A stretch of DNA of 51,853 nucleotides from Phoronis australis (lineage: Eukaryota > Phoronida > Phoronidae): the NCBI GenBank assembly GCA_002633005.1, contig NMRA01000059.1, forward strand, positions 171,939 to 223,791. The letters are read 5' to 3'. A program made the position numbers and the translations under genes. Positions 35,137-47,600 of the stretch are shown in pieces. Position 1 is the first letter of the stretch; each line of letters starts with the position of its first letter. A model generated the notes under the pieces. The model did not search any database. It was not told the DNA's origin and saw nothing but the letters and a program-made list of their open reading frames with translations.

Positions 35137-38100
35137 ATGGATGCAGAAATGAAGGAGTTGATGCGGCAAAAAGACGACATTGAAGCTGAGATAAAAGAAC
35201 TCGGTGAAGTTCTTGAGTCGGTACGCAGACTTGTTTCGGAACCGGGTTATTGTTGGAACTGTGAATGTGTCCGAATTTTGATTTGTCAATGTCCTTATGA
35301 TTGTAAACTTGCCGCTTTCTTCTGCACCTGCTTCGGATTTGTGCTTCATGTTTTCTTTCCAACTCCAAGCCAAAGCTTCCAAAGGGGAAACAGGTCACTT
35401 CGTACGCCAGTCAACTGGTACCCCAGTCAACTGGTACCCCAGTCAACTGGTACCCCAGTCAACTGGTACCCCAGTCAACTGGTACCCCAGTCAACTGGTA
35501 CCCCAGTCAACTGGTACCCCAGTCACCTGGTACCCCAGTCACCTGGTACCCCAGTCAACTGGTACCCCAGTCACCTGGTACCCCAGTCAACTGGTACCCC
35601 AGTCAACTGGTACCCCAGTCAACTTGTACCCAAGTCAACTCGTACCCAAATCAAATTTCAGGAGTGTTTCACTGAAAACTGTTTTATCTTGCAAGTTATT
35701 GTATTGGTTGAAATTGAGAAATCATGTCATATTTATGAAAAATGACTTCATGTTGCACTTTATTCAATAAAATAAAAATGAAAATTATGCAAATAGGCCT
35801 GTGCACAAGTTGGCTTCGGTACAAACTAACTGGATAGCGTTTGTTGTACACGTACTTCCAGTGAATCATCAGTATGATCTTTAATTAACCATTCAGCACT
35901 CACTAACGTTAATTGCCTATTAGCCAAGTGGTTAGCATGCTTGGAGGTTTTATTGAGGTCACTGGGTCGGGTGATCTCAGCAACTACTGCAAGTTGACTA
36001 CACGTTAACTTGGCTATTCCCTGTTAGCCAAATGGTTAACATGCTTTTCTGGTTCGATTCCCGATTCGGACAATCTCAGCAATTACTTCACCAACATAAA
36101 ATTCATTGCAGTTGAACTTTCTATTAAACTGTCCATTTTTTTATTTGGAGACTAGCAATGTTGTGTATAGAATTGAAGGCTCTGATTGCAATGAATTTTA
36201 TGTCAGTGTGGCTATCCGTTTACCCCGCCATACAAATCCCGTGACAACAGCGCTGTTCTTCAGCATGCCTTGGCCATTCGCTGTGACGTATATGTAGCAA
36301 CAATAGACCCCATACCATGGATATTAACTGTGACCCCGACTGTTGCCGATTTTTTGTTTTTGTCCCTTTTTCGTTTTGTTTCCTGTCATTCTATTGTTTG
36401 ATCGTTCTGTTGTGTTCTCCCTTTAAGAGTGTGGTTTCAACTGGTAATGTCTTGAGCAGAAAAAGGAAATGTCTGGACTTAGTACATGATATATAGTGTT
36501 GAAAATATGACAGTGTTCATTTGCAAAAGCCTTTTTCCTGGTTTTCTTGTGTTGATTTGACCTTAACCCCACTGGAACTACTAAGGGAATACTTTACATA
36601 CCTTAGATGCTTAGAATACTTTTCATACAACTCTGTGTGTGTCATACAAAATCATCTCTGGTTTGCAGCAAGGAGGCGTTGGAATGAAGGAGTCTTTGGT
36701 AGACTCTGAGCAGTACCCTCGCTCAGACATTGATGTCTACAGTGTGCGGCATGCAAGACACAGAATTATCTGTAAGGCATTCAATGCGTTTTGTTTTAAG
36801 TTTTATGATTACTAGCTGTGTTTTGTATAAAGATTTGTGATTACTAACTGTGTTCCCAAATGTGTGGAAACATTCGTAGTAAGTGATTGTTTTACCTGCT
36901 GAACCTCGTCACGAACAGTGAATAAGCTATTTTATGGCATCTTTCGCTTTGCCAACAAAAAATTCAATGTTGATTCACATGATATTTTAGAATGTTGCTG
37001 CTTGATTTTACTCAAGTATTTCCGGATACAAGACAGCTTTGGATATAGTCTAATGGTCCTATAACTGCACAAAAACACTATAAACTTTCTGCTTCACTTT
37101 ACATCTTATTTTTCAGTTTTCAACTACAGTCCTCACATATGGACAATGTTTACTTAAATACATTGTGGTTACCACTTTATTGTCTGAAAAACAGATTTTT
37201 TTAAAAATTTCCTTATGATAAGCAGATTTTATGCCTAAAAGAAAGAATATTATTTGCATATTAAACCACGTTCATTTCATAGGTTTGCAGAATGACCACA
37301 AGGCATTAATGAAGGACATTGAACATAAACTGCACCAGATCCACGCTGAGGCACGTCTGAGAAGGACTGAAGATGAGCATGAAGACCATATGTTGACTGA
37401 TGACCAAGTGCTGCCACAACCATTTGCAAGAGTTGACCATGTTGAGAATTCTTCTCCTGCCCAGCGTGCAGTATGTACTGTGGCTATGCTCATATTGTGA
37501 CTATGCTCATATTGTGGCTATTGTCATACTGAGCTTTTCACAAAATTAATATATACACAACCTTGTGAATAGGTCGAAACAAAATATAGCAAAACGTCTA
37601 CTACTGTTTAATGTAAACTTTTGTGAATAGAATATGTCAAAATAGTGCAACACGGTATGAATGCCTGTGGTATGCCCTCTGTCAGTCTTTATAAAGAAAA
37701 GTTAAAATTAACTTTACAATGTCCAGAAAATTGGAAAATTAGTTTTAATGGACTTATTTCAGATATGCATGATCTTAACTTTACTTAGTTCATTTCAGAT
37801 GCTACTGAAAATAGCCTCAGGTCTGTTCATATGTTGTTCAGGACTTCAAGTTGATTTCATTTTCATTTCTGTCATTGTATTTCATGAAGTGATTCGCATG
37901 ATAGCATATGCAGTGATTCACATGATAGCATATGAATTTTGCAATTGAAAATCAACTGTAAAAAAAATTACAATTCTTGGTATTTAATCAAGATTGATCC
38001 AAATCAAAAAATCTTTTGATGATTCATGAAATTTTGTACTAAGTAATGTATAAAGATGATTGTTGCACATAGTTATTGTGTTAAGCATATTTATACTGAA

Positions 38101-41100
38101 ATACTTGTGTCATAAGTTGTAGTCATCTACTAATAGCCTTGCTATTCTATTTCTTGCTAGGGACTCAAAGTAGGTGACTTGATAACAGCATTTGGCTCCA
38201 TTACCATAAGAAACTTCCAAGGTTTGCAGAATATTGGTGACGTTGTTAAACACAGTGTCGGGGTATGTACGTTTGGTCCATCTAACGTGTTGTAGATGCA
38301 CAGGAGTCTGTATCTAACATAATAAGTTTCTCAAAAATGATTTTTGCTCAAGTATGCGTGTGTCTAAGCTTCTTTGATTACAAGTTATGCTCTTATTCGT
38401 TGTGAGTGCGTGTGTGTGTGCTCATGTCTTAAACTCATTGTTTTCATGTCTCTTGTGTGTTACATTTCATTAATTACTATGTAATGGGTTGCACATGACT
38501 ATCAACCTATCCCCAAGTCATGGTACTATCCCCCAGTCATCGTACTGTCCTCCAGTCCTTGTACTTTAGCCCAGTCCTCATACTGTTCCCCAGTCTTCGT
38601 GCCGTACCCCAGTCTCCATGCCGTCCCCCAGTCCCCGTGCCATCTCCCAGTCCCCGTGCCGTCCTCCAGTCCCTGTGTTGTCCCTCAGTACTCACACCAT
38701 GACAGAGCACAGGAGGACTGTCACTGTCTCCAAGTTCTCGCACTGTCCCAATGTTACAGATTACCATTCTAAGTAAACTTAAGCACTGCTTAGGGGCCCC
38801 TGCAAAAAAGAGCCTTGCCATACAGAGCCTGATGCTGTGCTGGTCAAAGTAATGCATATAGGACAAATAGAATGTGGTAGAGGCATGTGAATCAACTGCA
38901 AGGAGTGGAGTGGGAAACCAGCTCCACATTGTTGGAAAATTTATTTTATAGTGAATTCCAGAGGTTGTGTTTTACAATTTTTGTATCTAGTTATTCATCT
39001 GGATGAATGATATTGTCCGTCGTCTGATAAATCTTGTGTTATCTGCGCATTTTTTTGTCTATTTCTCATTTTATTTTAGTCTCCACTAAAGCTAGAAGTC
39101 CTTCGAGATCAGAGCTCATGTAAACTTTCCTTGACACCACAGACCTGGAAGGGCAAAGGGTTATTAGGGTAAGGAATTGTGTCAGATGATAGAAAATGAA
39201 TTGTTTATTCGATAATAGTCATTCACAGGATTCCCCTATTTTGAGAAACAGTTTTGTCCAGTGAATAATGGTTCTCAAAATGTGCCACACCTGTAACTGA
39301 TTATTGCCGTGTTTTAATCCATAACTACTTTCATGTTTTGTTGAGTCTTATTTAGCAGTGATGTACAAGTAGCCCGCCTATGTGCTAAGCATATTAAATT
39401 GTAACCCAAAATAATACCTGGCAGGATACAATACCCACCCAGAGAGAACAAATGTTATTCTCCTGTCTCTGAACATAGCTGTGTACAGTCCTGCTTATGG
39501 TAGATAGCTGTGTGCACTTCTGCTTATGGTGGATAGCTGTGCACAGTCCTGCTTATGGTGGATAGCTGTGTACAGTTCTGCTTAGAAGGCACTGGACAGT
39601 TCTCACAAGGGTTTGCTTATCAGAACGCATGTCAATGGACTCTTCACCCTTTCTTCACTCTGTCAAAAACTGCATGCAAATAAAGAAAAGTTTTGTGTCA
39701 TTTCACATCGCAATGCCTATAGATGAGCACAGAAACTTTATTCTCTCTTGTATTTTTGATCCTTTCATTCCCACTGAAAACCAAGCTAGCGTAAGAAAAA
39801 TAGGGGCAAAAATGCTCTTTTCACCCCAAAACCATCACTTTCTTGCCCAATGCTCGACTAAAGCCAACATCAGATTCCGAAAGCAAATTTCCTGNTCTAA
39901 GTAAACTTTTAAAAAGCACTTGCTGGTCAAAGTAACGCATACAGGACAAATAGAATGTGGTAGAGGCATGTGAATCAACTGCAAGGGGTGGAGTGGCAAA
40001 CCAGCTCCACATTGTTGGGAAATTTATTTTATAGTGAATTCCAGAGGCTGTGTTTTACAATTTTGTATCTAGTTATTCATCTGGATGAATGCTAATGTCC
40101 GTCGTCTGATAAATCTTGTGTTATCTGTGCAGTTTTGTCAATTTCTCATTTTGTTCTAGTCTCCACTAAAGCTAGAAGTCCTTCGAGATCAGAGCTCATG
40201 TAAACTTTCCTTGACACCACAGACCTGGAAGGGAAAAGGGTTATTAGGGTAAGGAATTATGTCGGATGATAGAAAATGAATTGTTTTTCAATAATACTCA
40301 TTCACAGGATTCCCTTATTTTGAGAAACAGTTTTGTCCAGTGAATAATGGTTCTCAAAATGTGCCACACCTGTAACTGATTATTGCCGTGTTTTCATCCA
40401 TAACTACTTTCATGTTTTGTTAAGTCTTATTTAACAGTGATGTGCAAGTAGCCCGCCTATGTGCTAAGCATATTAAATTGCAACCCAAGACAATACCTGG
40501 CACGGCATAATACCCATCCAATGTGTCAATACATCCCAACCCTTTTTATAGGAGGCCTTGTCCAGGAAAATATTTAGTGTTGCTTTTAATAAATACTTAT
40601 CCATAAGAGAGAACAAATGTTATTCTGCTGTCTCTGAACATAGCTGTGTACAGTCTTGCTTATGGTAGATAGCTATGTGCAGTTCTGGTTATGGTGGATA
40701 GCTGTGCACAGTCCTGCTTAGGAGGCACTGGACAGTTCTCACAGGGGTTTGCCTATCAGAACACATGTCAATGGAATCTTCACCCTTTCTTCACTCTGTC
40801 AAAAACTGCATGCAAATAAAGAAAAGTTTTGTGTCATTTCACATCGCAAGGCCTACAGATGAGCACAGAAACTTTATTCTCGTATTTTTGACCCTTTCAT
40901 TCCCACTGAAAACCTAGCTTAAGAAAAATAGGGGCAAAATGCTCTTTTCACCCCAAAACCATCACTTTCTTGCCCGATGCTAAACTAAAGCCAACATCAG
41001 ATTCCGAAAGCAAATTTCCTGCCGATTCCAAAAATGTACTGTCAACCAACTAGTTTTTTTTCAAATCTGGCTTTTTTGATGGCTACCAGAAGTCGCGACC

Positions 41101-42426
41101 AATTTCTCAGTTGCTACACAGCAATGCACAATCTTGAAGAGTGCAGCTACAGCCGAGAAAGTGGCTTTTTTATTCTCAGCATGTTCACAAATACAAACAA
41201 ACAACATTCACTTGGCCTACATACAATACCTAACTAAAAATGCCCCCAAGCCTGGCCTACCCCTAGATTTTAATATTTTGGCAGTGCAAATTGGCCGCGG
41301 CCACAGCCTATCTGTTCAGCGCCACCTTATGGTAGACAGCTGTTGTAATATAATGAGGCTATGCCCTCCACGTTTAATTGAGGTTTCCAAAACTTAAAAG
41401 TGCACCACAAACATATCTTTGATTCAATTGAGCTTATGTTATGCAAGAATTGTTCCAATAGTCAGCTGATTTGAAATTGCTGAGTAAGCCTCTTTCAAAC
41501 TTTTAATTGTTATGAACACTTACACGGGCATTGGTCTCGGCCTGTTAGTCAATTCGAACCAGTCTAGTGATTGTTCTAGAGGGTTAGTTCAAATTGCGAC
41601 TTGTATTGAATTGACGCGTGTGGTAGCCACGGGTAAATAGTGGCACTGTAGATTAGTACCTTCACTGGTAGCGATATATCGTTTCATTTAAACAGTCGTC
41701 AGTCTCACAAATCGATGTAATCTATTGTTTGTAAGTCATAACGCTGCAAATTAATAGACGTATTCTATTGTTAATGTATTCGTGTGTTCTTTTATTTACT
41801 ACCATGTGCGCGCCATATGTCGGCCGCAACACGCATTGATATACCACACTGTGTACAGTCCTGCTTATGGTGGTCTAGAGTGACTAATCACTGTTGCAGA
41901 GAGACAGCACTGCATGAACCTTCAGAGAAAAGAGTAAAAAAAGTAGGAATTATTAGGAATTTTTTAATAAGTTTTGGAACATGCTTAAAAAAAGTGGGAA
42001 AAGTAGGAGCGGTTGAAAGCCAGTGTTTCAACATTTTAAGCTGCTTTACGCTGTGTTTGATTAGCTAAGAACAAAAATCGTGTTAGGCCTTTTATTGTTA
42101 TAAAATATGACATGTAATAATCCTTACAGTGATAGGTTACTATTTCCTTTACCAACAAGAACATCAAAAACATCAGCGACTCCAGAAATACTGTTTATTG
42201 GGGTTGGCTTACTAACATGACAAATTCAAATATGACGCATGTTTGAGCGAGATTGTCGTTGAATGTATCACAGCGAGAAATACGAGACTGATTTTATGAA
42301 AGTAAAAATCCTAGTTTTACAGCTAAATGGCACAAAATACTGTTATAATGCATGATTTCCTGTTCTTCGTTTTGTGATATTCATATGTTTCATTTCAGGT
42401 GCAATATTGTCCCAACAAAGAAGTAG
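35137..42426 (+). CDS. PSMD9: 26S proteasome non-ATPase regulatory subunit 9 (p27 assembly chaperone)
   Basis: PSMD9 (yeast Nas2) is a chaperone for assembly of the proteasome base. It binds the ATPase subunit Rpt5/PSMC3 and acts in cytosol and nucleus. Coding exons are 35137-35220, 36669-36771, 37283-37470, 38161-38262, 39080-39168 (or the near-identical 40160-40248) and 42399-42426. Using one copy of exon 5, the frame is intact: 197 residues with a TAG stop. Residues 1-75 form the helical N-terminal part ([20 protein letters not shown], then [20 protein letters not shown] and [13 protein letters not shown]). From about residue 107 the PDZ-like domain follows ([20 protein letters not shown], then [12 protein letters not shown]), ending [14 protein letters not shown] as in human PSMD9. 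It lacks the roughly 20-residue N-terminal extension of the human protein. Exon 1 without splicing would read 202 codons into a minisatellite; I reject that form. Confidence 0.95.
35407..35648. repeat. 16-bp minisatellite of KpnI-type units, ~15 copies
   Basis: Units of ccagtcaactggtacc, a near-palindrome with ggtacc in every copy. Since 16 is not a multiple of three, all three frames cycle through one 16-residue peptide, which explains the long open frames here. It lies in PSMD9 intron 1. Confidence 0.95.
35918..36095. repeat. two tandem tRNA-like / SINE-like segments
   Basis: Two related segments of about 100 bp each contain an A-box-like phrase (tagccaagtggttagcatgc and tagccaaatggttaacatgc). 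The second also has a B-box-like ggttcgattcc, followed by a gatctcagcaa-type block. A tRNA-derived SINE remnant is plausible. I cannot fold an intact tRNA from either copy. Confidence 0.5.
38510..38697. repeat. ~20-bp minisatellite, ~9 units
   Basis: Units of ccccagtccccgtgccgtcc type, strongly strand-biased for pyrimidines, in PSMD9 intron 4. Confidence 0.9.
38768..41021. repeat. ~1.13-kb duplication including PSMD9 exon 5, joined at a single N
   Basis: 38768-39894 and 39896-41021 are near-identical copies meeting at the N at 39895. Each holds one copy of exon 5 (39080-39168 and 40160-40248) with intact splice sites. The only exon difference is a silent GGC/GGA. The copies also differ by a 50-60-bp block near 38785, an insertion near 40518-40610 and the number of 32-bp minisatellite units. 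Including both exons would add 89 bp and shift the frame. Two unmerged haplotypes are the likely explanation. Confidence 0.85.
39474..39590. repeat. ~32-bp minisatellite, 4 copies (3 in the second haplotype copy)
   Basis: Units of agctgtgtacagtcctgctt plus atggtggat. The matching array at about 40637-40720 has three units. A single further unit is seen near 41848. Confidence 0.88.
41022..42398 (+). other. end of PSMD9 intron 5
   Basis: No exon was recognised. Frames at 41034-41397 and 41784-42068 show no family resemblance. Nothing else was found before the acceptor at 42397-42398. Confidence 0.4.
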
Positions 42427-44678
42427 GTACAGTGTATGGACAGGGAGCTTATCATGTTCACACCTCTACATTGTGATCCAGAACATCTAATAGACTCGAA
42501 CCATTCTGCGCATCAGATGGTATTCATTGTGACCGTCGTCACAGAATCCTTGTGAACCAAACACGATGTTCTAGGGAATGTAAGACACAGGATGTGATGT
42601 GTTACATTCATTAGTTATGTGACATCACAGTTCACTATTCTACCTTTGTAGTCAACATGCAGCTATCACTAACCAGCACAACCTGGAGGTCACGAGGTCA
42701 TGTTGGTTAGGTAGCTGGCAACATGCAAAGTGAAGCTCATTCAAGGCAATGTTTGATGGGCAAACCTTCCCATGAGCTGTGACGCTCAGTGAATGTGTAT
42801 AAACTGTCCGCAGTAAATGTGTATAAACTGTCCACAGTGAATGTGTGTAGTGTCCACAGTGTGACCAGTTCAATATGGCCAGTGTCCTGTCACTCTAATA
42901 TCATTCTTAAATATTAGACTTACAATACAGAGCAAAATGTCACTCTGTTTATAATGTGTTACGTTACAACATATTTTGCAATACATTACTTGAAATTGTG
43001 CAACGTATATTTCATCAGATGATGTGACATTTTTAGTTCACACCCTCAACCTGATTAACTTGTACAGTTCATAGGCTGATTAATACAGACCCTACCCATC
43101 ACAGTGAGGCACAGTGGGTCATGGCATAGAGCCACAGTGGGTCATGGCATAGAGAGCCACAGTGGGTCATGGCAAAGACAAACGTGGATAATAAAAGTTT
43201 ATTCTCAAACTCAATAACTTAATATACAATAATCTGCATATCAATTTATTTCTTGATGCAAATCTCTAACTCCCTGTCTAGGGGGTGAATGTCTATTTAC
43301 AATTTTAGATTATATAAAGGGAAACATTGTGTGCATGTAATGACACTATTTACAAGATGATACATCCCTCCCTACTATGACATGCAATAAACAGCGTTAG
43401 TAAACAACCTCTCAATATCCAGGAAATGAAAATAGAGTGCTAAAGATCTGTCAAGGTGAAACTGAATATTGTGACTACTTGAAAGTGTACAGTTACATTA
43501 CAATAATCACTGCTATTGCACTGCATTTAGCTCATGACTCGGGTTCAGTAACCAATACAACATGGAGAAAGGAAGCAGTGTAGCGTGTTTCAAACTAAAA
43601 CTCTGCACATCCCTGAGTTGATTGAAAGGTAAGAACTAGTGCAAAATTTGTAAGCCCAGATTAAAAATGAAAAAACCTCTGTGACATTACTTCGCACTTC
43701 ATCAAACAACTTTTTAACAGTCCATCTTCACAACGTAAAAAGTGTGTGTTTTCTTCATCCTCGATGTCTGAAATATCTAATTCATCGAATAAAATATCGC
43801 AGTCCTCTACAAGTGCCACGTTATTGCCACTTTCTGTGAAAATTGTGTAATTTGTTGCTATAAATATGAATTTCTAGAAAATCTAAACTGTGGGAGACTT
43901 CGTGTTTGACGTAGTCATTACCAAGAGAGCTGTGTCTCTTGACTTCTCATTTACTTCAAATAGGAGAGAGATGACTCAAACTATCATTTTAGCTTAATAT
44001 TTGATGCCAGATATATGTCCAGTCGTTGAAGAAAAATAAAAAAGCCAAGACACAGTTCTCTCTGCCATCGACCACACAATAAATAAGTAAAATTTCATGC
44101 CCAATGACCTATACACTGAAAAGAAACCAGACGATCAAACCTGCTGAAAGTTTTGATCAGCTAGAAAATGCTGGTAAAAGATTTGCCACGCAATTGAAAT
44201 CCTGCCTAAAAACTTGCATATGAGCCACAGAAATAATGTTAATTGTGTTACAAGTGCATACAGATACAACTTGATGCAACATGTAAACATTGAATTTTTG
44301 CATAAAAATCCACAAACATCGACAATTACTGTAACATAATTTGAAAGAGTGCAACATTACACTGCTTTGAACGTGCAGTTCAAATACTTTGACAGAGTGC
44401 AAAACATGAGCACAAATGATCAAAGCATAGTCTTCATTTCTGATGTCATAATCATTAAACATTAGCTTTAAACAAAAGATCAATTAATCGACCTGCAGAC
44501 AACTATGACCATTTCCCAAATGTTCAAAGTTCTTTCACTTAACAATGTTATTACTGGTGGACAACACTTTTTGGACCGAATGTTAACTATCTGGCAAGAT
44601 ACTGCAGACAACAGACTTGATGAGGTACAATCAGCTGACAGATCTTAATGCCCATATTGTCATGGTTACACAGTGACC
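42427..44678. other. convergent 3' UTR region of PSMD9 and KMT2
   Basis: Holds the 3' UTRs of both convergent genes. Two short minisatellites lie at 42787-42861 (aatgtgtataaactgtccac units) and 43108-43175 (agccacagtgggtcatggca units). No separate gene is visible; the 108-codon minus frame at 44157-44483 has no recognisable domain and probably lies in the KMT2 3' UTR or its flank. Confidence 0.5.
43190..43203. promoter_or_regulatory. back-to-back poly(A) signals for convergent genes
   Basis: AATAAA on the plus strand (43190-43195) is followed two bases later by TTTATT (43198-43203), which is AATAAA on the minus strand. It would give a 0.76-kb 3' UTR to PSMD9 and a 1.5-kb 3' UTR to KMT2. Signal use is inferred. 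Confidence 0.55.
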
Positions 44679-47600
44679 TTAGTTGAGATACTTCCTACAC
44701 CTTTTAGATCCACAGGTACAGGGGATCTTTACATCTTCAATGGGGAACTTGTAGTCGTAGGTCAACTCTTCGCCTATCTCGATTCTGTTGAAACAACAAA
44801 CAGGAAATACATTCAACATTTGGAGATCCTAATTATCAGGCCTACACAAAGCAGACAAGATTCATTTCATATTAAACACTCACTACCATATTAAATTGAA
44901 GATTATGTAACTAGCTTTTTATTGGATTGCTCTCTGAATGTTGCAATTATCTGATAACTTACGCTCTCATGGCAAAGATGACAATATGTTTGTTCCCATC
45001 CACATTGATGACTTTAGAGTAACAGTTGGGCTGAAATACAAACAATACTTATGACGCGGGGGAAAACCTACAAAGTTTCTCAAACAGGTCTTGCTAATGT
45101 TATAGTAACGTAATGCAGTAGACTTATATTGATAAAGAAACGTGTTGCTATCGTTACAAGTTGCTATAGTTACATGTTGCTCTACTAACATGTCTCTCTA
45201 GTTACATGTTGCTGAAGCTTGATATATATATTTTGAAGCCAGTATAGTTCACTCAACACAAACTCCAAAATCTTTCACCAAAATGGGTAATTTTCTACCT
45301 ATGGAGCATGTACAACAAACTATTGAACAAAAAGTACAATTGTGTTTTCAATCAAATTTCTATTTTGAAGTACAAACAAAATAATATTTTCTCAGTCACA
45401 AAACTTGTTCTAAGCTTCAAAAGTTGATCACAACACTGAAGCAAGCCAGCTTTGTACTTTAATTAAAAGAAACCAATGAGCAGAACAGGCAAGGCTTGGA
45501 ATTTTCCTCAGAAACACGGATTTCTGCTTTTTTCTCTTATTACCTCAGCGCATTTTTGTTATATTTCCACGGAAAAAATCGGATTTGCCATAAAATTTCC
45601 GCAGAGAATAGGTTTCTAACTACGGCGTTGCCGATGACTCGAAAAGCGGAAACTGCTCTTTATGTTTTGGAGGAATCAAAATCGTAATTGCCGGGGCACC
45701 TGGGATTGCGTGGTTCATCAATGGCGTCTGCATATGGTATTAATCGCAGTGACAAATAGTGCGATTATGTGGCCAAATGTGTGGAACTTGGAGTAGACCG
45801 AATATTTCGTGGAAAAAGTGGATAAAAGAAACGGTCTATGTGTTCGAAAACAACAAAGGTCTGGGTTTGCGCTCTGTGAACATTGACAGAGGGACAATTA
45901 CGGCGTGCATGGCCAAATCACAGAGAACCATAGGAAAACGATGAAACACAAGAAAGAAAAACGCTTTCTGAAAGGAAATTCAACTGAAACCGGTAATTCG
46001 CTGGATTGGAATCGTGGGATGCGAGTGATATATGAAATTCTTTTGTTTGATCCCATATGCAAGCCCGTGCCTGCAATTGCCAAGTTGGCTGCTAATCCCG
46101 AGTCCGCCGATTTTCCACCTGCCGCCGAAACGGGATACAAAGTGCTATTTTCGTTATTGCAAATGTGTTTTAAGTTGCCGTTGATGTATTTCAATTTATT
46201 TTTGACATTTTTCATGTTTTATTTTTGTTAAAAAAGTCTTATTTTGACCAACACGAGTTTTGCAGTTCAAAAGAGAAGTAGTCACGCGCGAGTTTTGCAG
46301 TTCAAAGGAGAAGTAGTCACGTGGCAGGTTCCGAATGATCTGATTGGTCCAAGCCATTGTTTACAAATTCTGCTAGCCTATTTTAGGTGTCCTTGTAGTT
46401 ATTTCTTATGTCACATAGCTTGGTCCACACCAGCGTGGCTTATGAACAATTATCTCCTGTAAGTACTGTTTTAAACTGAAAAGTTTGGCCAACTTAGGAT
46501 TGTGATTGATGTGTTCTATAGTTTAAAGTATGTTTTTTTACTTTCATTTTTCCATGTTATTAGTTGGGGTGTGAGCCTCAGACTTTCATATTGACTTTTT
46601 TCCATTGCGTTAGAATTAAATTTTTGTTGGAATTAAATGTGTATGTATTTCAGACTTTAAAGATAATCAGGGTCGATTTTCAAATTTTTTTAATAATTTT
46701 GTATTGCAATTATAAGAATTTAAAATAATGAAAATAATTTTATAGGTTTCCTTGCAGCAAATCAAGAATAACCTTGTCATTCACACTGCAAATTTTGCAT
46801 CATTATCTTTATTATTTTAATTTTAAAGAAATATCTTTTGTTGCATCTAATTGCCTTCATTATTGTTGCTGAAATAGATGTCAGGTACTGCTTTAAATGA
46901 CACAGTTACAGGGCATCTTGTGACAATAATGTTTACTTTCGATAAGTTGAGGTATGGTGAATGTTTAGATTGCAATGTGTTTTTAGGGCAGTAAAAATTT
47001 CCCTCTTTTTTGTCATGGGTCATTCCAAGCCTTGAACAAGCGACCATAAGGTTGTAAATACTTGGTTCAACAGTGCCCCACAAAGTGACCAGGTAGTCAT
47101 AAGGTTGTAAATACAGTTTAACAGTGCCCCATAAAGTAACTAGGCGGTCAGGTGGTTGTGAATACTTGGTTCAGTAGTGCCCCACAAAGTGACCAGATGG
47201 TCATGAGGTCAACACTGCCAGGTGATAGGAGCTGGATAAGAATGACTAAGAAGACTCACATCACATGAGTGATTGATGAAGCGCGCCGCATTGCCATGCA
47301 TTGTAGCGTCTACGACATCATCATCATCAATACGGAACATGTAACAGCCAATTCCCTGTAAAGATAAAGAAACTCCTCTTTATCAGACATATTACATACA
47401 ATCTAAAGATAAAGACACACCTCGTTATCAAACATATTACATACAATCTAAACATCTCAATTTAAATATCAAAGTCCAAAAATGTTCCTTGAATAAATAC
47501 CTAAGATCTCCAAAACGCTACATCGCTGGACGATGTCCTCCTGTTACAACACACAAGACCACTGGTCTAGTTTCAGTACATAAGTCCTACCTTGCTCTCA

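Noticed and set aside
35137-35745. 202-codon ORF beginning with the PSMD9 start codon
   Set aside because: Only the first 28 codons match PSMD9; after the GT donor at 35221 the frame runs into intron and a 16-bp minisatellite that is open in every frame.
35297-35770. 157-codon ORF rich in [16 protein letters not shown] repeats
   Set aside because: Pure translation of the 16-bp minisatellite inside PSMD9 intron 1.
35918-36095. Functional tRNA gene
   Set aside because: A- and B-box-like phrases are present, but I cannot fold a complete cloverleaf with matched acceptor and anticodon stems.
45905-46231. 108-codon plus-strand ORF and its 105-codon antisense partner
   Set aside because: No family resemblance, and both strands are open at once, which points to composition rather than coding. 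Kept only as an unusual region.
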